In this document: positions 46,985-56,092 of the stretch, in pieces
Layout of the letters: each line of letters opens with the position of its first letter
How positions within the stretch are numbered: the stretch's first letter is position 1
Assembly: GCA_963755495.1 (NCBI GenBank)
Contig: CAVWJS010000006.1
Coordinates: forward strand, 806,001 to 870,000
Direction: 5' to 3'
Length of the DNA stretch: 64,000 nucleotides
Source of the DNA: Bog-473 sp963755495
GTDB lineage: Bacteria > Actinomycetota > Acidimicrobiia > Acidimicrobiales > RAAP-2
The notes under the pieces: model-generated
The model's database searches: none
Told to the model about the DNA's origin: nothing
Seen by the model: only the letters and a program-made list of their open reading frames with translations
Made by a program: the position numbers and the translations under genes

Positions 46985-47280
46985 GTTCGCCCGCCGAGCT
47001 CGACCGCGTTGCCCGTGCCGCCGAGACTCACTCGTGGAGCATCAGCGTGGTTGCCGGCCCCCTGGCGGTCATGGCGACGCGCGAGTCGGGGCGAATCGGC
47101 GAGCCTTGGGTGGTCATGGCGGTGCCGGGAGGAAAGGGCCTCCGGGTTTCGTTCTTTCAACCCGGGGACGCCCTTGATGCTTCGGGCGAGTCGGTGGGCG
47201 AGGTGTCAGGGAATCCCCGCGAGATGGGTCGGGAACTTCGTACCCTTCTCGAGGATCTGGCCGAGGGTGCGGCGGCATAG
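46981..47280 (+). CDS. Small unknown protein
   Basis: 99 residues, acidic, probably a single alpha/beta domain: SSPAELDRVARAAETHSWSI, SVVAGPLAVMATRESGRIGE, PWVVMAVPGGKGLRVSFFQP, ending in a helix REMGRELRTLLEDLAEGAAA. The pattern looks coding, but I know no family. GTG 46981 overlaps the 11-codon ORF. It converges with menE. Confidence 0.55.
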   Translation: MSSPAELDRVARAAETHSWSISVVAGPLAVMATRESGRIGEPWVVMAVPGGKGLRVSFFQPGDALDASGESVGEVSGNPREMGRELRTLLEDLAEGAAA

Positions 47281-47298
47281 GCCAACGTTGTCAGCGCT

Positions 47299-47316
47299 CG
47301 GTTAGCGCGGTTAGCG
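47299..47316. repeat. 9-bp tandem duplication over the menE stop codon
   Basis: CGGTTAGCG twice, exactly. The menE TAA (minus strand, 47313-47311) is in the right-hand unit; the left unit supplies a second in-frame TAA. Confidence 0.85.
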
Positions 47317-48515
47317 AAGCTCGGCCCGTCGGACCTTTCCTGACGCGGTTCGGGGAAGTTCCGGGTGAAGACGACCTCTTTGGGTGCTGCCCACGGCGCA
47401 ATGGTCGCAGCAACGAGCTCCTTGAGCTCTTCCACGTTCGGCCGGTCGTCGGTCGTCGCCACAATCCAGGCCACCACTCGTTCGCCCCACTCGGCGTCCG
47501 GGCGCTTCCACACGGCGACTTCGGCCACGTGGCGATGGGAGGAGATGACCCGTTCGACCTCGTCGGGCCAGACGTTTTCGCCCCCGGTAGTGATCATTTC
47601 GGCGATGCGCCCTACGACGGACAGGGTGCCGGCACCAGTGAGGAAACCGGCATCGCCGGTGGCGAACCAGGTGGATGTGCCGTCCGGGCCAACGACACGC
47701 CCTGTGGTCCCGTCGCGGTAGGCGCGCAGGAGCATCGGGGCGCGCAGGAGGATCTCGCCATCGCCATCGCCATCGCCATCGCCATCGCCATCGTCGTCGT
47801 CGTCGTCAAAGTGAGCTATCGCCACCTCGACGTCGTCGAGAGGCACGCCGTCGTAGACCACACCGGAGCCCGTTTCCGTCATGCCGTATGTCGTGACCAC
47901 GTTAGAGGGGAGATCCTCTGGGGGTCGGCTCCCACCCAGAAGGATGCCGGTGAAGACTGATGCGTCGATGCGGTGCAGCGCGGCGGCGACCAACGAGACG
48001 TGTGTCACTGCGCCCGAGCGCCCGAGTTCTTCCACGGTCGCCGCATCGAACCCAGCGAGGGCAGTGAGCGGCGTACCGGTGAGGAGGGCGCGGGTCACGA
48101 CCGAGAGACCACCGACGTGCGCCAGTGGGAGACAGGCCAGCCAGGCGTGGCGTGCGGGGTCGATGCCGAGGCGTTCCGAGGTGGCAAGAGCGGATGCCAA
48201 AAGAGCATCGTGGGTCAACACGACAGCTTTGGGTTGGCCCGACGATCCACTCGTGGCCACCACGAGAGCGTCGCCCTCCTCGGTCGGCACGCCCCCTGTC
48301 AACAGGTGCTGCGCACCATCCGATGCCACCAGCCGGGACGGCCGTAGAGCGTCCAAGAGAGCGTCACGGGCGGCGGGAGGGAGGCGAGGATCGAGAGGCG
48401 CCACGGCGTCGCCCGAGTCCCAGACCGCCCGGAGTGTATCGACGAAGCCCAACCCTCCCGGGAGGTCGAGTGCGACGAGTTCAGGCACTGGCCGGTAGCG
48501 TAGGTCGCCGTGCAT
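47311..48515 (-). CDS. menE: o-Succinylbenzoate-CoA ligase MenE
   Basis: Activates o-succinylbenzoate with ATP and CoA for menaquinone synthesis. About 400 residues of the ANL superfamily: VVATSGSSGQPKAVVLTHDA (P-loop), WLACLPLAHVGGLSVVTRAL, TGILLGGSRPPEDLP, VVTTYGMTETGSGVVYDG, STWFATGDAGFL and VVGRIAEMITTGGENVWPDE. One frame break near 47365 leads to the proper end, ELPRTASGKVRRAELR with the catalytic Lys. An Asp-Gly run encoded by a hexanucleotide repeat is inserted in a surface loop. Its company with menB, menA, menH and menD fixes the assignment. Confidence 0.9.
47757..47807. repeat. GCCATC hexanucleotide and GTC trinucleotide repeat inside menE
   Basis: Six GCCATC units followed by five GTC units, encoding alternating Asp-Gly and then Asp on the menE strand. 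Length is likely unstable by polymerase slippage, but always in frame. Confidence 0.93.
48496..48501 (+). promoter_or_regulatory. Candidate -10 element TAGCGT of menB
   Basis: TAGCGT ends 8 nt before GTG 48510. It lies within the 5' end of the divergent menE. Confidence 0.3.
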
Positions 48516-49400
48516 ACCGTGGTCACCGGCAGTCCCCATGATCCGCTCGACGATCTCCGTTCTCTCGAGCCGCCGAAGTGGGAACTGGTGGGCTCCTACG
48601 CCGACATTCGTTACGAGGTGGGGGAGGGCATCGCCAAGTTGACGATCTGCCGCCCCGAGCGCCGCAACGCCTTTCGTCCGCAGACGCTCTTTGAATTGAC
48701 CGATGCCTTCAACCTGGCCCGGGACAATCCCGACGTCGGGGTGATCATCCTTTGCGGGGAGGGACCCGACGCCTTTTGTTCAGGCGGGGATCAGAAGATT
48801 CGTGGTGACGATGGCTACATGGGTGATGACAGCGTGGCCGAACGGGGGATCGGCCGTCTCAACGTGCTCGATCTGCAGATCCTCATGCGGCGCATTCCCA
48901 AGCCAATCGTGGCCATGATCGCCGGGTACGCCATCGGTGGCGGCCACATCTTGCACCTTGTGTGTGATCTCTCCATTGCAGCCGACAACGCCCGTTTCGG
49001 ACAGACCGGTCCCAAGGTCGGGAGTTTTGACGGTGGCTACGGGTCGTCCCTTCTGGCGCGCACCATAGGTCTGAAGCGGGCAAAGGAGGTGTGGTTCTTG
49101 TGCCGCCAGTACGACGCGGCGCAGGCGCTCGACTGGGGACTCGTGAACACGGTCGTCCCGTTGGAAGACCTCGAAAAAGAGACGGTGGCCTGGTGTCGCC
49201 AGATCCTCAGCCTGTCCCCGATTGCGCTGCGCATGATCAAGGCCGGCATGAACGCCGCCGATGACGGGCTCGCGGGCGTGCAGCAACTGGCGGGCGACGC
49301 CACCATGCTCTTCTACATGACCGAAGAAGGGCAGGAGGGACGCAACGCATTCGTCGAGCATCGGAACCCTGACTTCTCGAAGTTCCCCCGTCGCCCATGA
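48510..49400 (+). CDS. menB: 1,4-Dihydroxy-2-naphthoyl-CoA synthase MenB
   Basis: Ring closure of o-succinylbenzoyl-CoA in menaquinone synthesis. 296 residues of the crotonase fold: AKLTICRPERRNAFRPQTLF, LCGEGPDAFCSGGDQKIRGD (oxyanion loop), KPIVAMIAGYAIGGGHILHL, DNARFGQTGPKVGSFDGGYG (MenB signature) and C-terminal EEGQEGRNAFVEHRNPDFSK. The GTG start overlaps the divergent menE start by 6 bp. The stop overlaps menA (ATGA). Confidence 0.95.
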   Translation: MHTVVTGSPHDPLDDLRSLEPPKWELVGSYADIRYEVGEGIAKLTICRPERRNAFRPQTLFELTDAFNLARDNPDVGVIILCGEGPDAFCSGGDQKIRGDDGYMGDDSVAERGIGRLNVLDLQILMRRIPKPIVAMIAGYAIGGGHILHLVCDLSIAADNARFGQTGPKVGSFDGGYGSSLLARTIGLKRAKEVWFLCRQYDAAQALDWGLVNTVVPLEDLEKETVAWCRQILSLSPIALRMIKAGMNAADDGLAGVQQLAGDATMLFYMTEEGQEGRNAFVEHRNPDFSKFPRRP

Positions 49401-50405
49401 CAACCCCGTGGCGCTTCTGGGTGGCTGGCGCGCGCCCACGGACCCTGCCGGCTGCGGTGGTTCCTGTCGTGGTGGGAACGGCCGCCGGGTACGTGGCGAG
49501 TGCCCGTACCGTGTTGATTGCGAACGGTTCCCACGGAAGATCTCAGCTCGCACTTGGCCATTCGTTCTCTGCGATCAACGCCGTCTTGGCGTTGATCGTC
49601 GCCCTTGGCCTGCAGATCGGCACCAACTACGTCAACGACTATGCCGACGGCGTTCGTGGAACCGACGAGGTGCGTGTGGGGCCGATCCGCCTCGTTGCGG
49701 GGAAGTTGGCCACGGTGAAGCAGGTGAAATTGGCGGCGCTCACGGCCTTCGGCGTGTCGGGCATCGCCGGTCTCGTCCTGGCCATCCGTGTCTCCTACTG
49801 GTTCATTCCGATCGGCGCGCTCTGCGGGCTCGCCGGTTGGGCCTATACGGGAGGGTCACACCCCTATGGGTATCTCGGACTCGGCGAGATCCTCGTGTTC
49901 CTCTTTTTCGGATTGGTTGCCACGGCCGGGTCGGCGTATGTGCAGCACGCGCCCTTCGGTGTGCAAATCATCCATCGCAGCACGAGCTTCGCCTACAGCT
50001 CGCGTGGCCATCGCTCACGGCTTCCCCTGGGCCTTCGCGCTCTGGGTGGGAGTTCCCATCGGCCTGCTTGCCACCGCTCTCCTCCAAGCCAACAACTTGC
50101 GAGACGTCGAAACCGACACGGAGACCAGGAAGAAGACCGTCGCCGTGCGACTCGGTCGTGTCCGAGCCGGATATCTCTACGTAGGGACGCTTGTGGCCGC
50201 AGCAGCGTCCATCGGAGTCCTGCAGCACTACCGGGGTTGGTCGCTCATCGCACTGGCTGCGATACCACTCGCCATCCCTCCGGCGCGTCTCGCCCTGAGC
50301 GAGCGCAACGGGAGGGAACTGCTTCCGATGCTGGCGTCTACCGCGGCACTGCAGCTCGTCGTGGGCATCCTGCTCACCATCGGGTTGCTTCTTGTCAGGG
50401 CATAG
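49397..50405 (+). CDS. menA: 1,4-Dihydroxy-2-naphthoate polyprenyltransferase MenA
   Basis: Attaches the polyprenyl chain to dihydroxynaphthoate in the membrane. About 335 residues, UbiA superfamily: WVAGARPRTLPAAVVPVVVG, the first Asp motif in LQIGTNYVNDYADGVRGTDE, and the second in LLQANNLRDVETDTETRKKT. Eight to nine membrane helices. One frame break near 50000. Its stop is inside a 17-bp tandem repeat shared with the convergent menH. Confidence 0.93.
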
Positions 50406-50444
50406 CGATTGTCAGGCCACAGCGATTGTCACGGCACAGCGAGC
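50394..50444. repeat. 17-bp tandem repeat spanning the menA and menH stop codons
   Basis: Three imperfect units: GTCAGGGCATAGCGATT, GTCAGGCCACAGCGATT and GTCACGGCACAGCGAGC. The first holds the menA TAG (50403) and the third the menH TGA (50431-50429). The repeat thus bridges two convergent gene ends. Confidence 0.88.
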
Positions 50445-51193
50445 CAATGACGAACGAGCGTCGCCACCACCGCTGGCTGCGCCAGATGTGCGGCGTGGCC
50501 GCCCCCCGGGATGAGGGAGGCTGTGCCGTGGGGCGCCGAGCGAGCAAGGCGCAGCGCGTGCGCGGCGAACCTGGCGTCATCGGCACCGGCCAGCGCCAGA
50601 AGGGCTGGGGCGAGCGAGGGCATGCGATCCCACAAGGGTTCCTGGGTACCGGTCCCCGCCAATCGGAGGCTCGAGGCCAGGCCGGCCGCGGTGTTGCGCA
50701 ACCGTTCCTCGCTTTGGGCTGCATCTGCCAGCTGAGCGAACATCGGGTTACTGAGCCACCGTTCAAGGAACGCCCCGACATCGCCCGAGACTTCGAGCGT
50801 CGCCGCCGTGGTCTCGTCCCCCTCTCGCCGCTTCTGCCGCGCGGCGGGGTCTTCGATGCCGCCGGTCCCTCCGATCAGGATGAGGCGGCCAACGTCGAGG
50901 TTGGTGGCCGTGACGACATGAAGGGCCACGCGGGCGCCCAGGGAATAGCCCAGGAGGTCACACGGATCCGAGCCGATTGTGGCCACAACGGCGTCATGCA
51001 CCAACGACGCGGTCGTCGGCAGGTCGGCGCGCACGATATTGGACCCGGCGTGACCCGGAAGATCGATGCCGACGAGGGTGTGGTTCTGTGCCAGCAGGTC
51101 GCCGAAAGGTCCCCACAGACGAGAGGTCTGTGTGAATCCATGCAGCATGACCACCGGGGGGCCCGACCCGCGTTGTTCCACATGAAGGGGCAC
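50429..51193 (-). CDS. menH: Alpha/beta hydrolase, probable SHCHC synthase MenH
   Basis: 254 residues of the alpha/beta hydrolase fold. PPVVMLHGFTQTSRLWGPFG carries the oxyanion HG, DLLGYSLGARVALHVVTATN the nucleophile Ser (G-Y-S-L-G), and LIPGGGHAAHLAQPAVVATL the catalytic His. MenH releases pyruvate to form SHCHC after MenD; location beside menD supports that role, though the fold alone does not prove it. GTG 51193 is only 5 bp from the divergent menD ATG. Confidence 0.85.
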   Translation of the reverse strand: MPLHVEQRGSGPPVVMLHGFTQTSRLWGPFGDLLAQNHTLVGIDLPGHAGSNIVRADLPTTASLVHDAVVATIGSDPCDLLGYSLGARVALHVVTATNLDVGRLILIGGTGGIEDPAARQKRREGDETTAATLEVSGDVGAFLERWLSNPMFAQLADAAQSEERLRNTAAGLASSLRLAGTGTQEPLWDRMPSLAPALLALAGADDARFAAHALRLARSAPHGTASLIPGGGHAAHLAQPAVVATLVRHWLAVP

Positions 51194-51198
51194 TCCGG

Positions 51199-52878
51199 AT
51201 GAGCGTACAGGCCACCTTCGCCGCCACCTTGGTCGACGAGTGGGTGCACGCGGGCGTGACTGATGCGGTGATCTGTCCCGGATCTCGGTCCACTCCGCTC
51301 GCCATCGCTCTGGCGGCCCGATTACGCATTCACGTTCGCCTCGATGAGCGCAGCGCTGGATTCTTCGCGCTCGGGCTCTCCATGGCAAGCGGGAACCCCA
51401 CCGTCATCTGCGTCACCAGTGGCACCGCCGCCGCTGAGCTTCATCCGGCCGTTGTCGAGGCCCATCAGGGCCGGGTGCCTCTTCTCGTCTGCACGGCAGA
51501 CCGGCCTCCGGAGCTGCATCAGTTCGGAGCACCGCAGACCATCGATCAAGTCGGCCTGTTCACCACGGCGACCCGCTGGGCCTGTGATCCCGGCGTGGCA
51601 GAGGAATCTCAGGCGCAATGGTGGAGACCGCTGGCCACACGAGCGTTCGCCGAGGCACGAGATGGGCCGCTCGGTCCCGGACCGGTGCACCTCAATCTGG
51701 CCTTCCGTGAGCCTTTGGTGGGCGACCCGGGGGCCCTCCCCGAACGGGCAGGCTCGTCGTTGGTCAATCCAGTGGCCCAAGTGGCAACGCTCTCCACCCC
51801 TTTGGGCCCCGAAGGGGTCTTCATCGTCGGCGCCAATGCGACGAGCAACCCGGCACAGTTGGTCCTCCTGGCCGGGCGTCTTGGTTGGCCCATCCTGGCC
51901 GACCCCCGCTCAGGCTGTCGGGTCTTGGGGACGATTGCCGCGGCCGATTCCATCGTTCGCACCCAGCCGCCGCTCCCGCAGACCGTCGTTCTTCTCGGTG
52001 CACCCTGGCTCTCCAAGGCACTCGGTGAGTACGTATCGAGGGCTTCGGCCCACGGTGCGCGCGTCATCTGCGTCGATCCATGGTGGCAGTGGACGGATCC
52101 TTCGATGGTGGTAAGCGAGTTCCACCATGTCGCCTCGGACAGCTGGATCGCGGCGGCCTTGGCTTCGGTGGCCGCTTCAGGTGCCGCAGGCGACCTCGCA
52201 TGGCTCGAGGCCTGGCAAGCACACGAAAGGGCGGCGCAAGCGGCCATCGAACAGGTCCTTGGGCCAGAACTGAGCGAACCGCACGTCGCTCGGGTGGTGG
52301 CTCGTCATGCGTGCGCCGACGAGGTGACGGTCATGGTCTCGGCGTCGATGCCCATGCGGGATCTCGAGTGGTACGCCCCGACGCTCGAGGCGCCTCCGAC
52401 CGTCATGGCCAATCGAGGAGCGAATGGCATCGATGGGGTGGTTTCGACCGCCCTTGGTATCGCGGCCTCGGGTCGGCGAACGATTGCCCTCCTCGGAGAC
52501 CTGGCGTTCTTGCACGACGTGTCGGGTCTGGTCAACCTGCCCGACCTACCCTGCATCTTCGTTGTGATGGACAACGGGGGAGGAGGGATCTTCTCATTTC
52601 TGCCGCAAGCCAGCGCGTTGGAGCTCCCGCAGTTCGAATCACTCTTTGGAACACCCCCGACCTCCGACGTGACCGAAGTGGCCAGAGGCTTTGGGCTCGA
52701 GGTTCATGACGTCACTACGGTGGACGAGCTCGAGGCAGCGCTTAACGCCACTGCTCTGGCGACAGGGCCCGCCCTCGTCCGTGTGCGAGTAAGAGGCCGC
52801 GCCGAAAACGTGGACTTGCACAATGCGATCAACGAAGCTGTCTTGCGGGCACTGTCGGGCCAGCCCTCTGGTCCATAA
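51199..52878 (+). CDS. menD: SEPHCHC synthase MenD
   Basis: A thiamine diphosphate enzyme joining 2-oxoglutarate to isochorismate. 559 residues: TDAVICPGSRSTPLAIALAA, VRLDERSAGFFALGLSMASG (catalytic Glu), PVHLNLAFREPLVGDP, and C-terminal MANRGANGIDGVVSTALGIA with IALLGDLAFLHDVSGLVNLP (ThDP/Mg motif GDL-x26-NN, here MDNGGGGIFSFLPQ). The frame is intact. GAAGGGG lies about 10 nt upstream of the ATG. Confidence 0.95.
   Translation: MSVQATFAATLVDEWVHAGVTDAVICPGSRSTPLAIALAARLRIHVRLDERSAGFFALGLSMASGNPTVICVTSGTAAAELHPAVVEAHQGRVPLLVCTADRPPELHQFGAPQTIDQVGLFTTATRWACDPGVAEESQAQWWRPLATRAFAEARDGPLGPGPVHLNLAFREPLVGDPGALPERAGSSLVNPVAQVATLSTPLGPEGVFIVGANATSNPAQLVLLAGRLGWPILADPRSGCRVLGTIAAADSIVRTQPPLPQTVVLLGAPWLSKALGEYVSRASAHGARVICVDPWWQWTDPSMVVSEFHHVASDSWIAAALASVAASGAAGDLAWLEAWQAHERAAQAAIEQVLGPELSEPHVARVVARHACADEVTVMVSASMPMRDLEWYAPTLEAPPTVMANRGANGIDGVVSTALGIAASGRRTIALLGDLAFLHDVSGLVNLPDLPCIFVVMDNGGGGIFSFLPQASALELPQFESLFGTPPTSDVTEVARGFGLEVHDVTTVDELEAALNATALATGPALVRVRVRGRAENVDLHNAINEAVLRALSGQPSGP
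51202..51207 (-). promoter_or_regulatory. Candidate -10 element TACGCT of menH, inside menD
   Basis: On the minus strand TACGCT ends 8 nt before GTG 51193. It would lie within the first codons of menD, so the two transcription units overlap at their starts. Confidence 0.3.
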
Positions 52879-52911
52879 TGCCGGAGACCTAATGCACTAA
52901 GGGAGGAAGCA

Positions 52912-53349
52912 ATGCTTGCAACGACATGGGGCGATGGGCAAGTCGTCTACTCCATACTCTGGTTCTTCTTGTTCTTTATCGAGGTGTGGCTCTCCGTCTC
53001 GATCTTTATCGACATATTCCGGAGCCACGACCTGAAAGGCTGGGCCAAGGCACTTTGGGTCCTCTTTGTGTTCGCGCTCCCACTGGTCGGGATCCTGGCG
53101 TACTTCATCTTCCGGGGTGACAAAATGCGCGCTCACCAGATCCAGGCGGCGCAGGACCAGCAGGGATACGCGCACGACTATTTCCAGCGCCTCGGCGGAG
53201 GTCACTCAGTGGCCGACGAAATCTCGAAGTTGGTTGAGCTCAGGAACAACGGTTCGATCACCGAAGCGGAATTCGAGCGGATGAAAGCGCACGTGATCAG
53301 TCAGACGGCGGACCCGAGTTCGACTTCGGGCGGCCCAAGCGGGTCATAG
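52912..53349 (+). CDS. PLDc_N/SHOCT-domain membrane protein
   Basis: 145 residues. Two membrane helices enclose the PLDc_N-like stretch FIDIFRSHDLKGWAKALWVL and LPLVGILAYFIFRGDKM; the C-terminus is a SHOCT motif, ISKLVELRNNGSITEAEFER with MKAHVI. Common in actinobacteria, function unknown. GGGAGGAAGC lies just before ATG 52912. Confidence 0.83.
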   Translation: MLATTWGDGQVVYSILWFFLFFIEVWLSVSIFIDIFRSHDLKGWAKALWVLFVFALPLVGILAYFIFRGDKMRAHQIQAAQDQQGYAHDYFQRLGGGHSVADEISKLVELRNNGSITEAEFERMKAHVISQTADPSSTSGGPSGS

Positions 53350-53382
53350 ACGGCGGGCGTCTACCCCGGACTGATGGCCGGG

Positions 53383-53402
53383 TCAGTCAGTCAGTCAGTC
53401 AG
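53383..53402. repeat. TCAG tetranucleotide repeat at the DUF222 gene stop
   Basis: Five exact TCAG units. The minus-strand TGA stop (53401-53399) uses the last unit; the 4-bp period gives TGA in every frame beyond it. Confidence 0.92.
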
Positions 53403-54535
53403 CCGGCTGGCCCAGCTCGTGCAAAAGTCGGCGACGGGGTTGATGTGGTCACACGTCCGGTTGGGCTGCGGAACGAGAGCAAGACGTTGGCGTCTCCGGA
53501 CATCTTCCAACCGAGCTCGTGCACTGCTCGGTGGTGCGCGTCGCACAGGGTCACCAGGTTGGGTATGGCGGTTGGCCCACCGTTGATCCAATGCACGACA
53601 TGGTGCACGTCGGTGAAATCGGTATAGGTGCAGCCGGGAAAGCGACAGCCCTTGTCCCGCCGGCGGATCTCGATCCGTTGCGAGGAGTTCGGGTCTCGAC
53701 TCGCAGTCCCCTGCTGGATGCTGTGCCCCTTGTCGTTGTCGGCGGAGAGGATGATTTTGGCGTCGCACGCCAGGCGCCGAACCACCTCGGGGGAGAGCGG
53801 GCCTAACACGTCAAGCTCGGCCGCCCCTTCGCCGCCGGCGAGATAGGCGAGATCGGCGTGGACCACGACGGTCGTCCGTTTCGATGTCACACCGCCGGAC
53901 TTGTCGGAGCTGCAGAGTTCGATCAAAGCGTCGGCCATCCGTTGTTCGAAGGTGCCGGTGCCTTTTGGCCGACTCGTGGCCCGAGTGATGAGCGCACCCT
54001 TGACCCGGGCGTAGTGGTCCTCGGGTAGACAGCCCGAGAAGGAGCGACGGTGGTCGTCGAAGCGAAGGAATCGTCGGGAGTAGTTGCCGGCGGCCTGCCC
54101 ATCGGTCTGGCGGTTCGCAGCGATCGCCAGCTCTCGTACCTGCTTGGCCGACCATTTCGTTGCGGCTTCGGCCAGCTTGGCGTCGGTGTCAGGTTTGGCC
54201 ACCTGGACCAGGGGCTTTATCTGGTCGAACGAGAGTTTTCCCTGCGACAGCGATTCGGCGATTTTTGGGAGTGATTCCAGCTTCTCGGCCGCCGTGACCC
54301 ACTCCCTGGCGGTATTCGCGGTGACCGAGCACCGTTGGACCAGCCACGACACCATGGTGGTGGCCCCGTCAATGCGCCAGGCTTTCCGGCGGTCGAGCTC
54401 AGCGACAGCCGACAACAGTTGGCTTTGATGCGCCGAGATGGCGCGGTGGTGCTGCGCCACGCTGGCGACCAGCGCTTCGGTACGGCGGGAGACGGTGTCC
54501 GGTCGTGAGGTGTCTCGGAGGGGGGCGTTGACCAT
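53399..54535 (-). CDS. DUF222/HNH endonuclease (REP13E12-type) protein
   Basis: 378 residues. The N-terminal DUF222 region has HHRAISAHQSQLLSAVAELD, TTMVSWLVQRCSVTANTARE and FDQIKPLVQVAKPDTDAKLA; the C-terminal HNH domain is KGCRFPGCTYTDFTDVHHVV, HWINGGPTAIPNLVTLCDAH and HRAVHE. This family is multi-copy in many actinobacteria and is the protein of the mycobacterial REP13E12 element. I see no terminal repeats or integrase here, so mobility is not supported. The frame is intact. Confidence 0.9.
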   Translation of the reverse strand: MVNAPLRDTSRPDTVSRRTEALVASVAQHHRAISAHQSQLLSAVAELDRRKAWRIDGATTMVSWLVQRCSVTANTAREWVTAAEKLESLPKIAESLSQGKLSFDQIKPLVQVAKPDTDAKLAEAATKWSAKQVRELAIAANRQTDGQAAGNYSRRFLRFDDHRRSFSGCLPEDHYARVKGALITRATSRPKGTGTFEQRMADALIELCSSDKSGGVTSKRTTVVVHADLAYLAGGEGAAELDVLGPLSPEVVRRLACDAKIILSADNDKGHSIQQGTASRDPNSSQRIEIRRRDKGCRFPGCTYTDFTDVHHVVHWINGGPTAIPNLVTLCDAHHRAVHELGWKMSGDANVLLSFRSPTGRVTTSTPSPTFARAGPAG

Positions 54536-54655
54536 GCATGAATAGTGTCAGAAGGGTGTGACAACACCTGGAATACCAGATAAAGAAGTCTGGCGAACGA
54601 GATCACCAGATTTTCAAGACCACTCCTCGGGACTCAATGGATACGGGTCTCCAGG

Positions 54656-56055
54656 TCACCGGTATTGATCCGCCGAGATCCAGGTCCCGTGGCTCCGGAA
54701 AGGCAGAGCCACCGACTCGGGGAGATGGATGACCGCCTGCGGCCTGCGGCCGAAGGAGGATGCGTCGAGCACGTAGATGTCGCTGGCTCCCCGGGTGGCG
54801 TCGTAGACCACAGTGAGGAGCCAGCCCTCGTCATCGGATCTCCCGTCTTCGGCCCGCACGAAGAGCGGTTCGCTCGCCGTCTGGTACTGGCCCGGGTTCC
54901 ATGCCGTCACCTCGTCGCGTGCCACGTCGAAGCGGAGGAGGCCGAGATGGTCGACTTCACGATCGACGCTGCGGTCCCAATTGGGCGCCACCTCGACGCC
55001 GTAGCCGTAGCGGAAGGGCCGGCCCTCGCAGAGCGGGTCAGAGGTGACGTACTCGACCATGCGCTCATCCACTTGCGTCCGCTCAAGCTTGTCACCCGCG
55101 ATCCGCCACCGCTCGAGCACGGGAAGCCCACCCGCGATCAGGCTCATCCCGATCCCCGCGGGCCCGACGACGGGGACAGTCGAGGTCGACCGGCTGACCC
55201 TTTTCGGGCACCTCGTAGCGGCAACGTAGAGCACCACCGCTCCCCCGGCCCCGGTCCCGGCCCCACCGCCATCCTCCTCGTCATGGGCATGGAGCACATG
55301 GGTGACGAGGCACGGATCGACTCTGGCCCAGCGCACATCGGAGCCATCGCCGTCCCGGTCGAGTCACGCCCACCCAGCCGTCGGCGCCCGGGGTCCAGCG
55401 GTAGGGGACGGCTGGGCGAGTAGACCTCGTCAGAGCCTTCGTCGGTAAAGAACTCGCCGAATTCGGTCGGCGACTCGATGAAGGCGATGCGGCCGAGCCG
55501 TGACACCGAGATCGTGCTGCCAGGTGGCTCGTTCGAGCTGGCACCTCCATCTGGTGCGTCAACGCGCCACTGGCGTCCCATTCGCCGAATCTCAGGAACG
55601 GTGAGGCGGCCTCGGTGCCCTGCTCGACACCGAAGAGGATCCGCCCGCCCGTGAGCGGCATCCCGATGGACGTGCGACGCAATGGGGACGCGCAGACCCC
55701 CGTCGAACTCCTCGGGCTCGAGCAGGCGGGAGAACTGTTGTGGAAGGCCCGACTCGGCCAGGGCCAGCACCTTGCCGGCCTGCCAGAAGACGTTCGCATT
55801 GGCGGTGGAGGGCGCGGTGACGTACGAAACGGCGCTGCCGTCGCGTAGCTCGATGGCATGGAGGGCGCCGGCCATCGGGTCACCGTCCGTTCCGCTGTCA
55901 GGGCCGCCGTCAGGGCCGCCGTCAGCGCCGTCAGGGCCGCCTTCTCCGCCATGCCCGACCGCTCCGCCGCCACGGCGGAGGCCCGGGCCGATCCGCACGA
56001 GGGTTCCTTGGAGGTCCGGTGGCAGGACGCCGTCGATGGGCAACGGCGGGTTCAT
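54656..56055 (-). CDS. Carotenoid oxygenase family protein
   Basis: A non-haem iron dioxygenase that cleaves carotenoids or related polyenes. About 465 residues: PIDGVLPPDLQGTLVRIGPG opens the propeller, GALHAIELRDGSAVSYVT and ANVFWQAGKVLALAESGLPQ follow, TGGRILFGVEQGT comes from another frame, and the end has EGWLLTVVYDATRGASDIYV and LPESVALPFRSHGTWISADQ with the last iron His. Between residues 25 and 60 is a Gly/Asp insertion from a 12-bp repeat (GTCAGGGCCGCC, 55897-55941). Frame breaks near 55680, 55560, 55390 and 55200. Confidence 0.87.
55897..55941. repeat. 12-bp tandem repeat inside the carotenoid oxygenase gene
   Basis: GTCAGGGCCGCC three times with one shortened 9-bp unit, GTCAGCGCC. 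It encodes Gly-Gly-Pro-Asp-like repeats near the N-terminus, in frame. Confidence 0.85.
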
Positions 56056-56092
56056 GCGACCACCAGGCTAGTGGCGTATGGCAAGGTTTGAT

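Noticed and set aside
53399..54535. DUF222/HNH gene as part of a mobile REP13E12 element
   Set aside because: No integrase, terminal repeats or target duplication are visible around it.
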